DNA of 64,000 nucleotides, from assembly GCA_016584305.1 (NCBI GenBank), contig JACEEZ010018130.1, positions 1-64,000 on the forward strand. The letters run 5' to 3'. The notes beneath the pieces were generated by a model, which did not search any database, was not told the origin of the DNA, and saw only the letters and a list, made by a program, of their open reading frames with translations. Of the stretch, positions 23,420 through 33,663 are shown piece by piece. The stretch is from Chionoecetes opilio (taxonomy: Eukaryota > Arthropoda > Malacostraca > Decapoda > Majidae). Each line of letters begins with the position of its first letter. The stretch's first letter is position 1. Made by a program: the position numbers and the translations under genes.

Positions 23420-23662
23420 GTCTTGTTCACGCGAGTCAGAGACGCGATCGCCAGTTTCACCCTCACGGTGCAAGCTTGGATATCATTATTGCGATCTTAG
23501 GGTAATGCTGGAACCTTACACACCACACCACACACATCCCATTGCTCAAGGGGTACAGCAACCGCTCGAATTTCTCAGTGGAATCCCCAAGAATGAGCGG
23601 GAAGCCGGGGATCGAACGCCGGACCACAGAATGGTGCCGGACGCTCTAACCCACCAAGCCGT
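23420..23662 (-). repeat. tRNA-derived SINE
   Basis: On the minus strand the head at 23590-23662 has an A-box-like TGGTGGGTTAGAGCG and a B-box GGCGTTCGATCCC, the spacing of a tRNA-derived promoter. The body runs left through CACCCTCACGGTGCAAGC. RNA polymerase III would transcribe it. Not a functional tRNA, since the acceptor stem is not complementary. Confidence 0.72.
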
Positions 23663-23667
23663 TCAGG

Positions 23668-23802
23668 CGGTGTGTGTGTGTTTGTATATGTGTGTGAGTG
23701 TATTGTATGTGTGTGTGTGTGTGTGTGTGTATGTGTGTGTGTGTGTGTGTGTTGTATGTTTGCGTGTGTGTTGTATGTGTGTTTTGTATGTTTGTATTCA
23801 TG
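23668..23802 (+). repeat. (TG)n microsatellite
   Basis: TG/TATG dinucleotide-rich tract. The Cys/Val-rich and His/Thr-rich open frames over it on both strands are translations of the repeat. Confidence 0.95.
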
Positions 23803-24572
23803 AACATTATAGTACATGCATACAGTTTTTCATATAAAAGCTCTCCTCTATCTCTTTCCTCTCCTCTATCAACGTCAACTCTATCAACGCCGATGCACGC
23901 CACCAAGGCCAGTGTTCCGGGGCATCAGACGGGGGGCCGCGTGTTCCCTGCTCTTTAATTAAGCCTCGCGGCGGGGCTTAAACATGGCTTTTGTTTTATT
24001 TTCCTGGTTAATTGGTTAATTTACTTGCGTGCAAAAAAAAAGAGTACACACCAGGGAACAAAACATATAAATATAATGGATATAATAAATACATAGTCTG
24101 TCCCAGGCAAAACAAGGAGAAACACGAGTCTATGAAGAATGGCGTTTGCCATTCTTCATAAACTAGTGTTGCTTCCTCGCAAGGCACTCGCTAACCTGGA
24201 AAGAGTCGCAACCGATTCCAAACAAATAAGTACTGCCAAGTTACGAACTGAGTGTGTTAATTTCCGTAATGTATAATCAGCGTAATCGTAAAATAAAAAC
24301 TCCATAAGACCCTTCACGATTTAGATTTATTTTCCTTTAAACTCTTATACATATTCCATTCTTATAAAATGAAAAGGAAAGCGTAAGAGATGTGTGAGTG
24401 GCTTGGCCTCGACGGTGACGTCCTCTACACTCAGAAAAATATATATAATGGCAAGAATAATGTTGAAGGAAAGGTTATGGGAAGACTTTTTCCGACCCTG
24501 TTTGCCATGGTCCAGCGGCCACCTGTCCGCGTGTGGCCCACAATGAGGTGATCAAGTGTGGTCTGTCCGGCG
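23803..24572. other. Unassigned stretch
   Basis: It includes a short inverted pair (GAATGGCGTTTGCCATTC around 24138-24155) and AT-rich sequence. No coding region is recognised. Confidence 0.5.
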
Positions 24573-24801
24573 GCATATTCCCCAACTCTATGCGAGTCTG
24601 TGGTTTCCAAGTGAAGACGCTTGGCTGTAGCTCCGAAACTAACCATAGGATTTTCACGAAAATATCCCCATTATGATTCCCACACAAAGTTAGCTGGTAA
24701 TAATTTATAAACTTAATTTAACATAACCGTAACCTATCGTAACCTAACCTGACGTGTTCAAGAGTAAACGCGACATACTGTTCCAGAAAACGGGAATATG
24801 C
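24573..24801 (+). mobile_element. TTAGG-bearing MITE, copy 5 (outside the palindrome)
   Basis: Independent copy from GCATATTCCCCAACTCTATG to CCAGAAAACGGGAATATGC. Because it lies outside the inverted repeat, it shows that the family is genuinely dispersed. It also supplies a reference for judging which palindrome arm is wrong at each mismatch. Confidence 0.85.
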
Positions 24802-24869
24802 GGCCGGCCATCCAACCGCTGGTAAAAGACAACGGACGCCCTGCACTCCGTTGTCTGAGAACGAGACTA

Positions 24870-25690
24870 AAGGCCGGTTCCCACGGGGGCGTGCCACATT
24901 TCCTACACCATGTATACTACACAGCACATCTACAAATTTAGCAGATTTTAGAGTAGTGACATATTTCCTACAGAGATACAGCGTATCTCCTACACACAAT
25001 AGGTGTAGGAGATATGCCTGACACTTGTTTGTGTGTAGGAAATATGACCGCCTATGTGTAGGAGCTGTGACAGTATGTAAATATGTGCATCTGTAAAGCA
25101 CATTAATTAAAATGGCACTTTTTATTTTTCACTAAAAACATACGTATATACATTGAAACATTAAAACGGCACTTTATATTTCTCACTAAAACATATGTAT
25201 ATACAATGAAACATTAAAACATTTAAATTGCTGATGTTCCATCTCAATACTAGCTATGCTCGGTCCAGGAACAGTGGAGTACAAGGCTCCGAAATGCCGT
25301 CTGTCCGATCGAATGGAGAAAAACCTAAACTGACTCTTGTCTGAATGTTGAACGATTACTTGTGTCTCTCTGTTTGGTTTGCTCCATAATACTGTGCAGA
25401 AAGGACACATAACAAGCTAAGTACTTGTTGACTGGTCAAGGTCGTCAGAAGTGTAGTGAGCCAAGAAGCGCCGAGTAACAGAGGCGACCGCACCAAGGGG
25501 GTGTAGGAGATACGCTGTATCCTTGTAAGGAAATATGTCACTACTCTCAAAACTGCTAAATGTGTAGGAGGGTTTTGTGTAGGAAATGTGCTGGATACTG
25601 GTTTTGGTGTAGGAAATATGACAGCTATGTGTAGGATATGTGGCAGTACTCCAAACTATTGTAGGTTTATAGGAGTGTGACTACGCCCGT
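24870..25690. mobile_element. MITE with about 200-base inverted ends (element X)
   Basis: The left end (24871 on) reads AAGGCCGGTTCCCACGGGGG and continues with repeated TTTCCTACAC / TGTAGGAAATATGAC blocks. The same blocks recur inverted at 25500-25690 (GTGTAGGAGATACGCTGTAT, AAATATGTCACTACTCT). The centre holds a 54-base tandem duplication. No coding capacity. Its right end is fused to the next element with loss of the terminal dozen bases. Confidence 0.72.
25114..25220 (+). repeat. 54-base tandem duplication
   Basis: Two head-to-tail copies of a unit running from GGCACTTT to CATTAAAAC (25114-25167 and 25168-25220), differing by a few bases, inside element X. Confidence 0.85.
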
Positions 25691-25691
25691 G

Positions 25692-25964
25692 TCCCACTAG
25701 CCGCTTGTACGACCGCCGTACAACAACAATGAACAACAATGACGTCACAATGACGTCACAAAAAAGTCGACCGCACCGCCGTACCGCTTGTACGGACTGC
25801 CGTACAAAGTTAAAATCAAGTCATCTCTTCCGCTAGGCGGTTTCTGCTCGAGCGGAGGTGCAAACTGTGCCCAGTTACCACAAATACCACTCAAGCGGTG
25901 ATGATAGTGACGTCATTGTTAGGCGGTGTACGGCAACGGCGGCCGTTGAAGCGGGCTAGTGGGA
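25692..25964. mobile_element. MITE with 26-base terminal inverted repeats (element Y)
   Basis: The left end TCCCACTAGCCGCTTGTACG is inverted at the right as GCGGGCTAGTGGGA, with internal palindromic ACGTCATTG/TGACGTCA and CGTACAA motifs. About 273 bases. The outer AAGGCGGT expected on the left is missing but present at the right (GTGGGAACCGCCTT). Confidence 0.78.
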
Positions 25965-25972
25965 ACCGCCTT

Positions 25973-26230
25973 AAGGCGGGGTTTCACACTACACGTTTTT
26001 GCTGTCCGGTGTCTACGTGGGCGTGGCGATCATTGACGTCACAGTGACGTCACCGTCACTCCCGCAGTCCCGGACAAAGAATTGGGAGCTCCGAATAATG
26101 TGGAGGCTGGGACGCGCGTATCCAAGGTCAGGACGTCATCACTGCTCCAGCAGGTGGTCGTGCGGAGCTGGTTCACACTACACAGGCAGGGAGTGACAGT
26201 ACTGTGAGTCACTGATGACAAGGACGCACT
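25973..26230. mobile_element. Probable further MITE fragment (element Z)
   Basis: It begins AAGGCGGGGTTTCACACTAC, very like the ends of widespread invertebrate MITEs. A second copy of TTCACACTACAC lies at 26171-26182 in the same direction, and GACGTCA palindromes are inside. A matching inverted end is not visible, so it may be truncated by the Penelope-like element that follows. Confidence 0.5.
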
Positions 26231-26237
26231 TTAGACT

Positions 26238-27665
26238 ATGGACAGCAAAAAACGGAAGTGTGAACAAGACCCACAAACCAGAGGTGCAATCGCTTCGCTT
26301 GATGTCGAGTCCCTCTTCACCAACGTACCTGTTGACCGTACATCAACTACATCATCAACCGGGTGTATAACAACGACTCCATCCCGCCGCTTGACGTCCG
26401 GACCTGTACTACGTGGACTTCTCGAAGGCTGCACTAAAGAAGCATCTTTTACCTCTCCCCGAGGAACAAGTATCAACAAATAGACGGCGTTCGCTATGGG
26501 CTCTCCCTTAGAGTATTGTTGGCAAACTTCTTCATGGGCTGCGTAAGAAGAAGAAGTATTCAAGAAAATAGCAAGCCGACATATACTGCCGCTACATCGA
26601 TGACATCTTCATCAAAACGACAAGTCCACTACGAAGCAGAACAGATGAAGCTCTGCCTACAAGATACTTCAGGCCTCACCTCACCATAGAAAGCAGTCAG
26701 ACAAACAATGCCGTTCTTAGACGTCCTTGTTACGCAGAATAGAAAGAAGTCATTCATCACAAACGTCTACGTAAAACCCAACGAACACCGGACACTTGCC
26801 TCAACGGGGGAAAGCGAATGCCCACAGAGATATAAAGATCCACAATCGGTGCTTACATCAGAAAGAGCTCTCACACACTGCAGTACATGGCAACTTATGC
26901 ACAAAGAAATCCAGCGATCTACTCAAGTCCTCATCAACAACGGCTTCAGCGAGAGAGACATCAACCGTCAGACTAAGAAAATCATGGAGAACTGGTACAA
27001 TCCTAACGCCACAAAAAAGAGTCAAGACCAAACTATCGTCTCTACCGGGCTTTCTTCTCCACCGCTACACCAGGAAGAAGAAAGATAATATCACAAATAC
27101 GTCACCGTAAGTGAAACCTGCAGACAGGAGAGGAGAAATAAACTACAAATATTACACAAAAACAAGAAACCAGCAACCATCCTTCTCCGTAACAGCCCAA
27201 AGCCAGACGAAGGAGACAAAACAAAAGTCCCATGTCGTATATAGGATCACATGCAAAAAGAGGAAACTGTGAAGTCCTCCCCTCATCCTACATCGGCATG
27301 ACGACAACGAAGTGTCCAAGACGTCTTACTTGCCACCTAACTTCCGGAGCCCAAAAAAGTCACTATTAGAACAAACTTTGCATCGTCATAACAAGAAAAT
27401 TTCTAGAAGAAAAATACAGAATTGTTGACATGTGTGCAAGATGTGCGGCGACTTCCATCCTAGAACCACGTACATAAAAGAGATCAATCCCAAGCTTAAC
27501 GTTCAGGCAAACGACCTACAGCTTACCCAGCATGAAAAGAACAAAAAGCAAATAACAGCCTACTCACGAAAAGCCAAGCAGAAGACCAAAAACAATCAGC
27601 GTTCCCACTCAAGAAGACGAGAAGCAAAAATTATTACAATCAAACGACCCGCTATAGGCTGGTAG
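26238..27665 (+). mobile_element. Penelope-like retroelement (RT plus GIY-YIG), broken
   Basis: Penelope-like elements encode a telomerase-related reverse transcriptase and a GIY-YIG nuclease. Readable parts, in order: RT motif A (IASLDVESLFTNVPV, 26283-26330), MGSPL-type motif near 26495, the catalytic CRYIDDIFIK motif (about 26586-26615), PFLDVLVTQN at 26711, and SFITNVYVKP at 26753. These are followed by a Cys-rich link and the nuclease core SSYIGMTT (about 27288-27312) with a RLTCHLTSGA tail. The RT N-terminal third is absent. At least five frame changes make it inactive as read. The C-terminal basic frame 27432-27665 continues the same protein. Confidence 0.88.
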
Positions 27666-27905
27666 GAGGCAGACCGGTATAAATAGCGCTTCACTCGCAT
27701 CTTACTTCATGCTACCTAACTCTCTGAGGAGGAAAACATCTCCATTATGCTGTGAAGAGGGGTTCTATGACCCGAAATCGGATACAGCAAACATGACAAG
27801 CTACGGCGAAGTCATAAAGTGATTACAAAGAGAATAAGACAAGAGACTCTTAAGACAGAGAAAATATCTTTAAGAAGATAATAAACGATGAACTAGCATA
27901 CACTT
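27666..27905 (+). other. Probable 3' region of the Penelope-like element
   Basis: Non-coding, immediately after the nuclease frame, with GTATAAATAG at 27676 and CCCGAAATCGG near 27771. Penelope-like elements often carry non-coding terminal repeats here. No matching upstream copy exists in the window, so the boundary is unknown. Confidence 0.4.
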
Positions 27906-27909
27906 TTAA

Positions 27910-27910
27910 C

Positions 27911-27973
<63 letters not shown>

Positions 27974-27981
27974 ATATATTA

Positions 27982-28036
<55 letters not shown>

Positions 28037-28041
28037 TAGAT

Positions 28042-28121
<80 letters not shown>

Positions 28122-28182
28122 ATATTAAATTATATAGATATATGTATATATGATATATATATTATATATATATTAATATATA

Positions 28183-28236
<54 letters not shown>

Positions 28237-28370
28237 TATATATTATATATATTATATAATAGTATATATATAATAGATATATATATAGTATATATATATA
28301 TATGATATATATATATATATATAGATATATATAGATATATATATATAGATATATAGATAGATAGATGTAC
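27910..28370. repeat. Long (TA)n tract
   Basis: About 460 bases of almost pure TA with scattered G. The Tyr/Ile-only frame on the minus strand is a repeat translation. Confidence 0.97.
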
Positions 28371-28639
28371 ATATTATTGACCACAACATTAAAAAAAATC
28401 CTATAGTAATATCATGATAATTAATATAATTAAACGCAACACATCATGTCTAGAAATGAAACTTTCTCACAAATTATTGAGTATCAAACTGCAGTCCAGC
28501 AAATAATACTTCCACAAACTAAAACACACAAAATTTAACAGACAGGTATATTACATATGATAACCTGCGTCAACTCAACTCAACTCAACTGCGTCAACTC
28601 AACTCAAACAGCTAAAGACCAGTTTCTAAGCTGATACAT

Positions 28640-29725
28640 CATAACATTAAGCATGGTGTGTATCGTCACATGTGTCCCAGCGTAAATATACCCATTGGTC
28701 ATTTGCTCTCCTGGAACGAACCAGCCAACATGCCTCGACAAAGAGCTCCACTGTGCCTTGTGTGTGCCAGAGGAATACGACGCAATCAGCATGCGTTTCA
28801 GTGCGATAAATGTGACAGACTGGCAACATCGTGCATGGCAATACGAGTTTTTTCCAAACAAGAGTATTTGGACATAGTGAAAGGAGAATACGAGTTACCC
28901 AGCTGGTACTGCTCTTTGGTTCAGCTCCGGACACGAGTAAAGGTAAAGACGGAGGCATGCGCAGGACACGAGTGATTAGTTGAGCATTTGATCAATAGTT
29001 TGATTTAAAGTAATTTTTTAGTGATCAATGATTAATAAGATCTTTTTAATGTTGGTCGACAGTATGATAGTTATTATTTTTCACTTTCCCTTTCTTACCA
29101 CTTCAAGGCCTAATCAGTCTGCCACGTTATCAGCTGTAGACCCTGATGCAGAAAGTACTCGAATCTTGGTGCCAGTGGACATATTGAGTAGGCAAAGAAG
29201 TCAGGACATCGACCAAGAGGATGCCGATGTACATGAGTTATCTTGTCCTGCATCCCATTCTCATCATTGTAACTCATCCTTCAGAATCCTTCAACGTCTC
29301 TACCAACTTTGATGTCATTTGTGTTCATCCAGAAGATATCCTTCCTTTCCTTCACAATTACCTTTAACGCTGCCCACTGATGGACAACAACACATTACCG
29401 ATAACATTGTGGAAGAAGGTACCAAACACTGACGGCCTTTGTGGGAGACTCGCATGAATTCAGATATTCTGTGAAGGTCGACAAACGTTATAAGGGTTCC
29501 AAGGTAACATGGAGATGAAGCCTACATCCCAAACGGGCAATTGGACCATGTCAAGTGAAAGTTATTCAAGATGGTTATACATTTACTCCTGCTGTGCACT
29601 CTCACAACCATCCTGTCCAGACAGGGGTGGATCAGCAAACTTACCAGCTATACCCTGTTACGAGGTCGAAGATACTAGATCGCTACAAGAGATGGTAATA
29701 CTGTATTCGCTAACGATATTGTAAG
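28640..29725 (+). pseudogene. PHD-like plus FLYWCH zinc-finger protein, MULE-type remnant
   Basis: Two zinc-finger modules lie in order. A Cys-rich domain at 28731-28920 begins MPRQRAPLCLVCARGIRRNQ, continues with C-D-K-C and ends LPSWYCS; it resembles the PHD-like finger of animal Mutator-like (MULE) transposases. A FLYWCH domain at 29447-29590 reads HEFRYSVKVDKRYKGSKVTW, then HSHNHP. FLYWCH fingers bind DNA and commonly sit at the N-terminus of such transposases. Between them AG/GT sites near 28946 and 29110 suggest an intron. The Cys expected after TW-R is replaced by an in-frame TGA (about 29515). No DDE core follows before the next gene. It could instead be the start of a host zinc-finger gene. 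Confidence 0.6.
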
Positions 29726-29946
29726 CACCTAGTAGCTACTAGGTCCATTGCAGCTGTTAGCCACCAGAGGGTTCTGGTGCCGCGCAACAGCCAATCATCT
29801 CCAAGCTTACATCAGGCGTGTTGGGCTTACACGTGATACTATTTACAAAACAAATTGCACTTGCAATCAGTCAGTCAGAGTAACACAAGCCGCTGCGGGA
29901 GGACGCAAAACGCTTTACGGGACGTTATTTGTGCTTATTTTACGCC

Positions 29947-30534
29947 ATGGAGAGACTACACAAAGCGTTACTGAGTGTTACAGTGGTACTAAGCCTCGCC
30001 AGCACCGGCTCAGGCTTCCGCTGTGAGAGGGAGAACATCTGAGGCCAGACACAGATCTTCTATTGCCCCGAGGCGGGAGGCAATACCCAGGACCAGTTCT
30101 GCTGTGGCTTCGGAGACAACAAGTACTGCTGCTCAACCGCCACAGACGAGGAACTCATCGAAGAATTCTTTGAAAATTGCCGACTATTGCGGGCGTGGTG
30201 GCGGCCATCATCCTGACCCTGATCGTGCTGGTGTGGTGTGCTGCTGCTGCTGCCCGTTCTGCCTCCTCTACAAGTGGCGTAACAGAGGCACCATTCACAA
30301 CCCCAACCCAGAAGTGATGCAGCCTCTTCAAACTCAGCCACTGGCTCACGCCCCACCACAACACTGTCACCACGCGCCCTACCCAACCCAACCTGGCTAC
30401 CCCACCCCCACGCAGCCCATGTACCCACCCCAGGCCGGCTACCCACCCCAGCCCTACCCACCCAGTCCTACCCAACTGAACAGCCACTCATGTACACAGA
30501 GAAGCAACCCCCTGCGTACAACCCAACGTATTAA
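29947..30534 (+). CDS. Shisa-like single-pass membrane protein, reading frame broken
   Basis: The start GCCATGG at 29945-29951 opens a signal peptide (MERLHKALLSVTVVLSLAST). A Cys-rich ectodomain follows (FYCPEAGG, then FCCGFGDNKYCC), then an acidic stretch (DEELIEEFFEN), one membrane segment (VVAAIILTLIVLV) and a juxtamembrane CCCCPFCLLYKW. A long Pro/Tyr/Gln tail (PTQPGYPTPTQPMYPPQAG) ends with a PPAY WW-binding motif just before a stop at 30532. This order matches Shisa/VOPP1-type adaptors, which act in endomembranes; that role is inferred. The frame is broken by a TGA after residue 31 and by at least two shifts, near 30180-30240 and near 30478. No intron is seen. It is either a real gene with sequence errors or a processed pseudogene. 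Confidence 0.72.
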
Positions 30535-30577
30535 GTGTGGCAGCAGAGATAGGAACAGACCCATGTGACCCAGATCG

Positions 30578-30655
30578 TGTGTGATCCTGGGTAACGTTAT
30601 GTCGGGTGTGATCTTGGGTAACGTTCTGCCGGGTGTGATCCTGGGTGCCATTACC
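30578..30655 (+). repeat. 27-base tandem repeat in the 3' region of the Shisa-like gene
   Basis: About three copies of GTGTGATCCTGGGTAACGTT plus seven bases, the last one decayed. It starts 44 bases after the stop codon, so it is probably in the 3' UTR. Confidence 0.85.
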
Positions 30656-30824
30656 TGGGTCTGTGTGAGCCCTGTGACTTGTTCCCTTTGTTCTAGATCT
30701 GTTTCTCGGTTGTTTTTTATATACATGCACTGCTAACAAATGATGAAAGGTAGACAGAAGGTAAAAGTAAGGAAAGAATCTTAAGGATGAAACGCATAGG
30801 AGAGGTGGATATAGGTTGAGTTAA

Positions 30825-30900
30825 GTAACAGGAACTACCTCGTGTAGGTCTCACGGCCTCTGTAGCTTCCGTATTTTCTGATGTTCTTATGTTCTAAAAT
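30825..30900 (+). mobile_element. CR1/L2-like LINE 3' tail, very short
   Basis: Only the terminal tail is kept: AACTACCTCGTGTAGGTCTC to GATGTTCTTATGTTCT, the same tail as at 11180-11235. Confidence 0.75.
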
Positions 30901-31160
30901 GCATAGTATTTTAGTCATGGATGTATCATACCTCCATAATTTTTTGTAAATGATGCCATCAAGAGATAATTTATCATTATGATACTTCATAAAGGATCGT
31001 TTTGCACGGCTGTTACCTACCATTTATTCATCTATTACAAAAATTATTATCATTACTGAAAAACCCGAAAAATATGCCCTCATATGAATGTCCGTGCGTG
31101 AATTTACACAAATGATTCTTCATCTTCTTATCTGCCGTCGATTATATTAAAGCATACGCG

Positions 31161-33012
31161 ATGGCGACTGGAGGCAAGAAAAGGCGTCCTAACTTCACCA
31201 AACGAAGAACTCCTGACGCATGTTGCAGGTGTCAGAGAGAGGTGGGACATAAATTAATGGCCAATTACTCCACGCCTCACTGGGGCAAGAAAAATCTGGC
31301 CTGGGATGCTGTGAGGAGTGAAGGTGAATGCTGTGAGTGGCGTCGTCAGGACCGTGGACGAGCTATGCAATAAGTTGACTGACTTCAAAAGCAGTTCTAA
31401 GAGAAAAAAGGAGAATATTACAAGGAGCTGACGTCACAGGTGAGAAAGAGCTTTGGTAACATACATTTAAGGTGAATAAGCTGACTGCAGTGATATTCTT
31501 GTATTTGGGTATTGACGTAAAATCTTTTACATACATTAGGTAATCGTATTTTTGTTTCTGGCTCTCTAATTACGCTACCTAGAATTTCGTATAGGTGGTG
31601 GTCCAAGACATGTCATACCCTAACCGATGCTGAGGAGGCAGTGGCACAGCTGCTGGACACTCAAGCTGTGGAGGGCATAACCAGAGACCAAGAAGCTGAA
31701 AGGTTGTGGTCACAGGTAATTAGTTAATGAAATATATCTCCTTATCTTAATATCTCTTAGCATTTTATGGTAGCCTATGTAATAACAGGCTTTTAAATGG
31801 TTACGCTCAATAAATATTTGTTATTATAGATAAAAAAAAAATTTAGTCTTTCCACAAAATGGTTTGTCCCTTACTGGCAGCTCGACTGCTGGCCAGTAAA
31901 GTTAATTAGTTCTTGTCAATTCCTCTCTTTATAACAATTCCTATGAACATTATCTTCATGTCTTCTTTCAAATAACAAAATATTGTGAATGCATGTATTT
32001 ATATGGTTAAGTGCAGTTTGGGACCAAAATACACGATCGGTGGTTTTAAGTATCTTGAACGCTTCGTTCTCATCATTAGGAGTATTTCTAACTCATACAA
32101 CAGCTGTCAGAAATAAAAATAAATTAACACAAGGGGGTCTAGAGGGGGGCAAAACCCTCGGTTACTAAGGATAGGTACCACGTTACATGAATCAATAGGT
32201 ATGAATGACATACTAATGATGATTAATTTCTTTCAGTCGTGGATGAATGTGGCAGCATCGAACAGTTTATGTCGCCCCATCAGCATGCCTCCTCTCACTC
32301 AGCCACACTTACTTATGTGGCTGAAACATCTCCACCTGCTACTGTGTCATCCCTCCCAGTCTCCCATCAGCCAGATCCAAGCCACCAAACTGTGTACAGA
32401 CGCCGTGCTCCAATTTCTTGTGGCGCGATTATATCAAAAGCACAGCCCTCATACCAGACACTCCCTGTCCAGCCCTCAAGCCTATGGTCATTACCATCTC
32501 CCCTTCAAGCTACTTCACCTGGTGCTGGTCCCAGCAGGCGCTCTACCCCATGGTCATCACCATCTCCCCCTTAACCTGCTGCACCTGCTGTAGGTCCCAG
32601 CTGGAATCAAGGGCCACTGCCATCACCATCTCCCCCTCAACTTGCTCCACCTGCAGCTGGTCCCAGCTGGCGTCAGGAGCCATAGTCATCACCATCTCCC
32701 CCTCATACTGCTGATCCCAGCAGGCGTCAAGGCCCGCAGCCCTCACCATCTCCCCCTCAAGCAGCTATGCCTGCTGTTCGTCCCAGCACGCGGCAGCCAA
32801 GGAGGGCAGATCCCCCAGTAACTCCGCAAATGATATTAATCCAACAGGGGATCCTCACTGAGGTCAGGAACCTGGGAGGTGCTTTGAACAGGCTTGCTAC
32901 CCAACAGGTATTAATGAACACCAACGTCAGCAACCACACGGAGGCTGTGAATAACATGCTGGAAGTCATAATTAATTATATCTGCCAATCCCGGGCAGAT
33001 AATGCAGATTGA
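31161..33012 (+). CDS. Myb/SANT-like DNA-binding protein, three exons, frameshifted
   Basis: Proposed exons: 31161-31439 (donor CAG|GTGAG), 31595-31715 (acceptor TATAG|GT, donor CACAG|GTAAT) and 32237-33012 (acceptor TTTCAG|TC, stop TGA). Exon 1 encodes MATGGKKRRPNFTK and, after one-base shifts, a helix-rich domain ending NLAWDAVRSE and VRTVDEL-type, like the Myb/SANT-like domain of NAIF1-like and Harbinger-associated proteins. A TGGGP motif spans the first junction. Exon 3 has a Pro/Ser-rich repeat and a C-terminal helix (RNLGGALNRLATQQ, then EAVNNMLEVIINYI), likely for self-association. Shifts in exons 1 and 2 plus two stops in the repeat break the frame. It may be the accessory DNA-binding protein of a Harbinger transposon or a host gene derived from one; no DDE nuclease is next to it. 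Confidence 0.68.
32495..32800 (+). repeat. Coding minisatellite, about 63 bases per unit
   Basis: About five units, each translating roughly as GPSWRQGPLPSPSPPQLAPP, in exon 3 of the Myb/SANT-like gene. Two units contain in-frame stops (near 32572 and 32683). On the minus strand it gives a Met/Val/Trp-rich frame that is only a shadow. Confidence 0.85.
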
Positions 33013-33169
33013 TTGATTGATTTAATGCCAAAAAGGAGAATGTTCAAGACATCAGAGGTCATATGGCACTATGACAAAGCATAAAAAGGGGAGGGGTTTT
33101 AGAAAAATAGTGAAACGGTGAGGGAAGGGGAAAGAACGGAATGTTACAGCAGGATGGTTAGATCAGATA

Positions 33170-33560
33170 CGAACATAAGAACATAAGAAAGTAAGGAAGC
33201 TACAAGAGGCCGCGAGACCTACACGAGGTAGTTACTGTTACCTAACTCTACCTATATCCACCTCTCTTCCCCATCAATGAATTTATCCAGACTCCTTTTA
33301 AAGACCCCAATAGACTCCGCATTGACCACCTGACGACTTAGTCCATTCCAATCATTCACCACCCTATTTGTGAACCAGTTTCTCCCAATTCCATTTAAAT
33401 CTATGCTTTTCCAGCTTGAATCCGTTATTTCTCGTTCTACCCTGTTTACTAAACTTAAGAACTTTTCCTACCTCGCCTATATTGTATCCCTTTATCCACT
33501 GAAAAACTTCTATCAGATCAACCCTTACTCTATGCCTCTCGAGTGAGTGTAACTTTAATA
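33170..33560 (-). mobile_element. CR1/L2-like LINE 3' end, best copy
   Basis: The minus strand encodes the end of the LINE polyprotein (RHRVRVDLIEVFKWIKGYNI, then NNGFKLEKHRF and WLEWTKSSG-type remnant). It is followed by the non-coding tail with CTACCTCGTGTAGGTCTCGC and repeated GTTCTTATGTTC. It ends close to the stop of the Myb/SANT-like gene (158 bases). 5'-truncated, so inactive. It serves as the reference for the four poorer copies inside the palindrome. Confidence 0.8.
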
Positions 33561-33663
33561 GTTTTTAGTATGACTACACTAGTATGTATTTCTTACGCAA
33601 AAAGATTATTTCATAATTTTGTTTATATATGATGAGCAATCTTGGTTCCACGGACCAAGATTA

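Noticed and set aside
27690..27800. Hammerhead ribozyme in the 3' region of the Penelope-like element
   Set aside because: CTGAGGA and CCCGAAATCGG fragments occur, but I could not pair the three stems around a complete core. A covariance search with a hammerhead model would decide.
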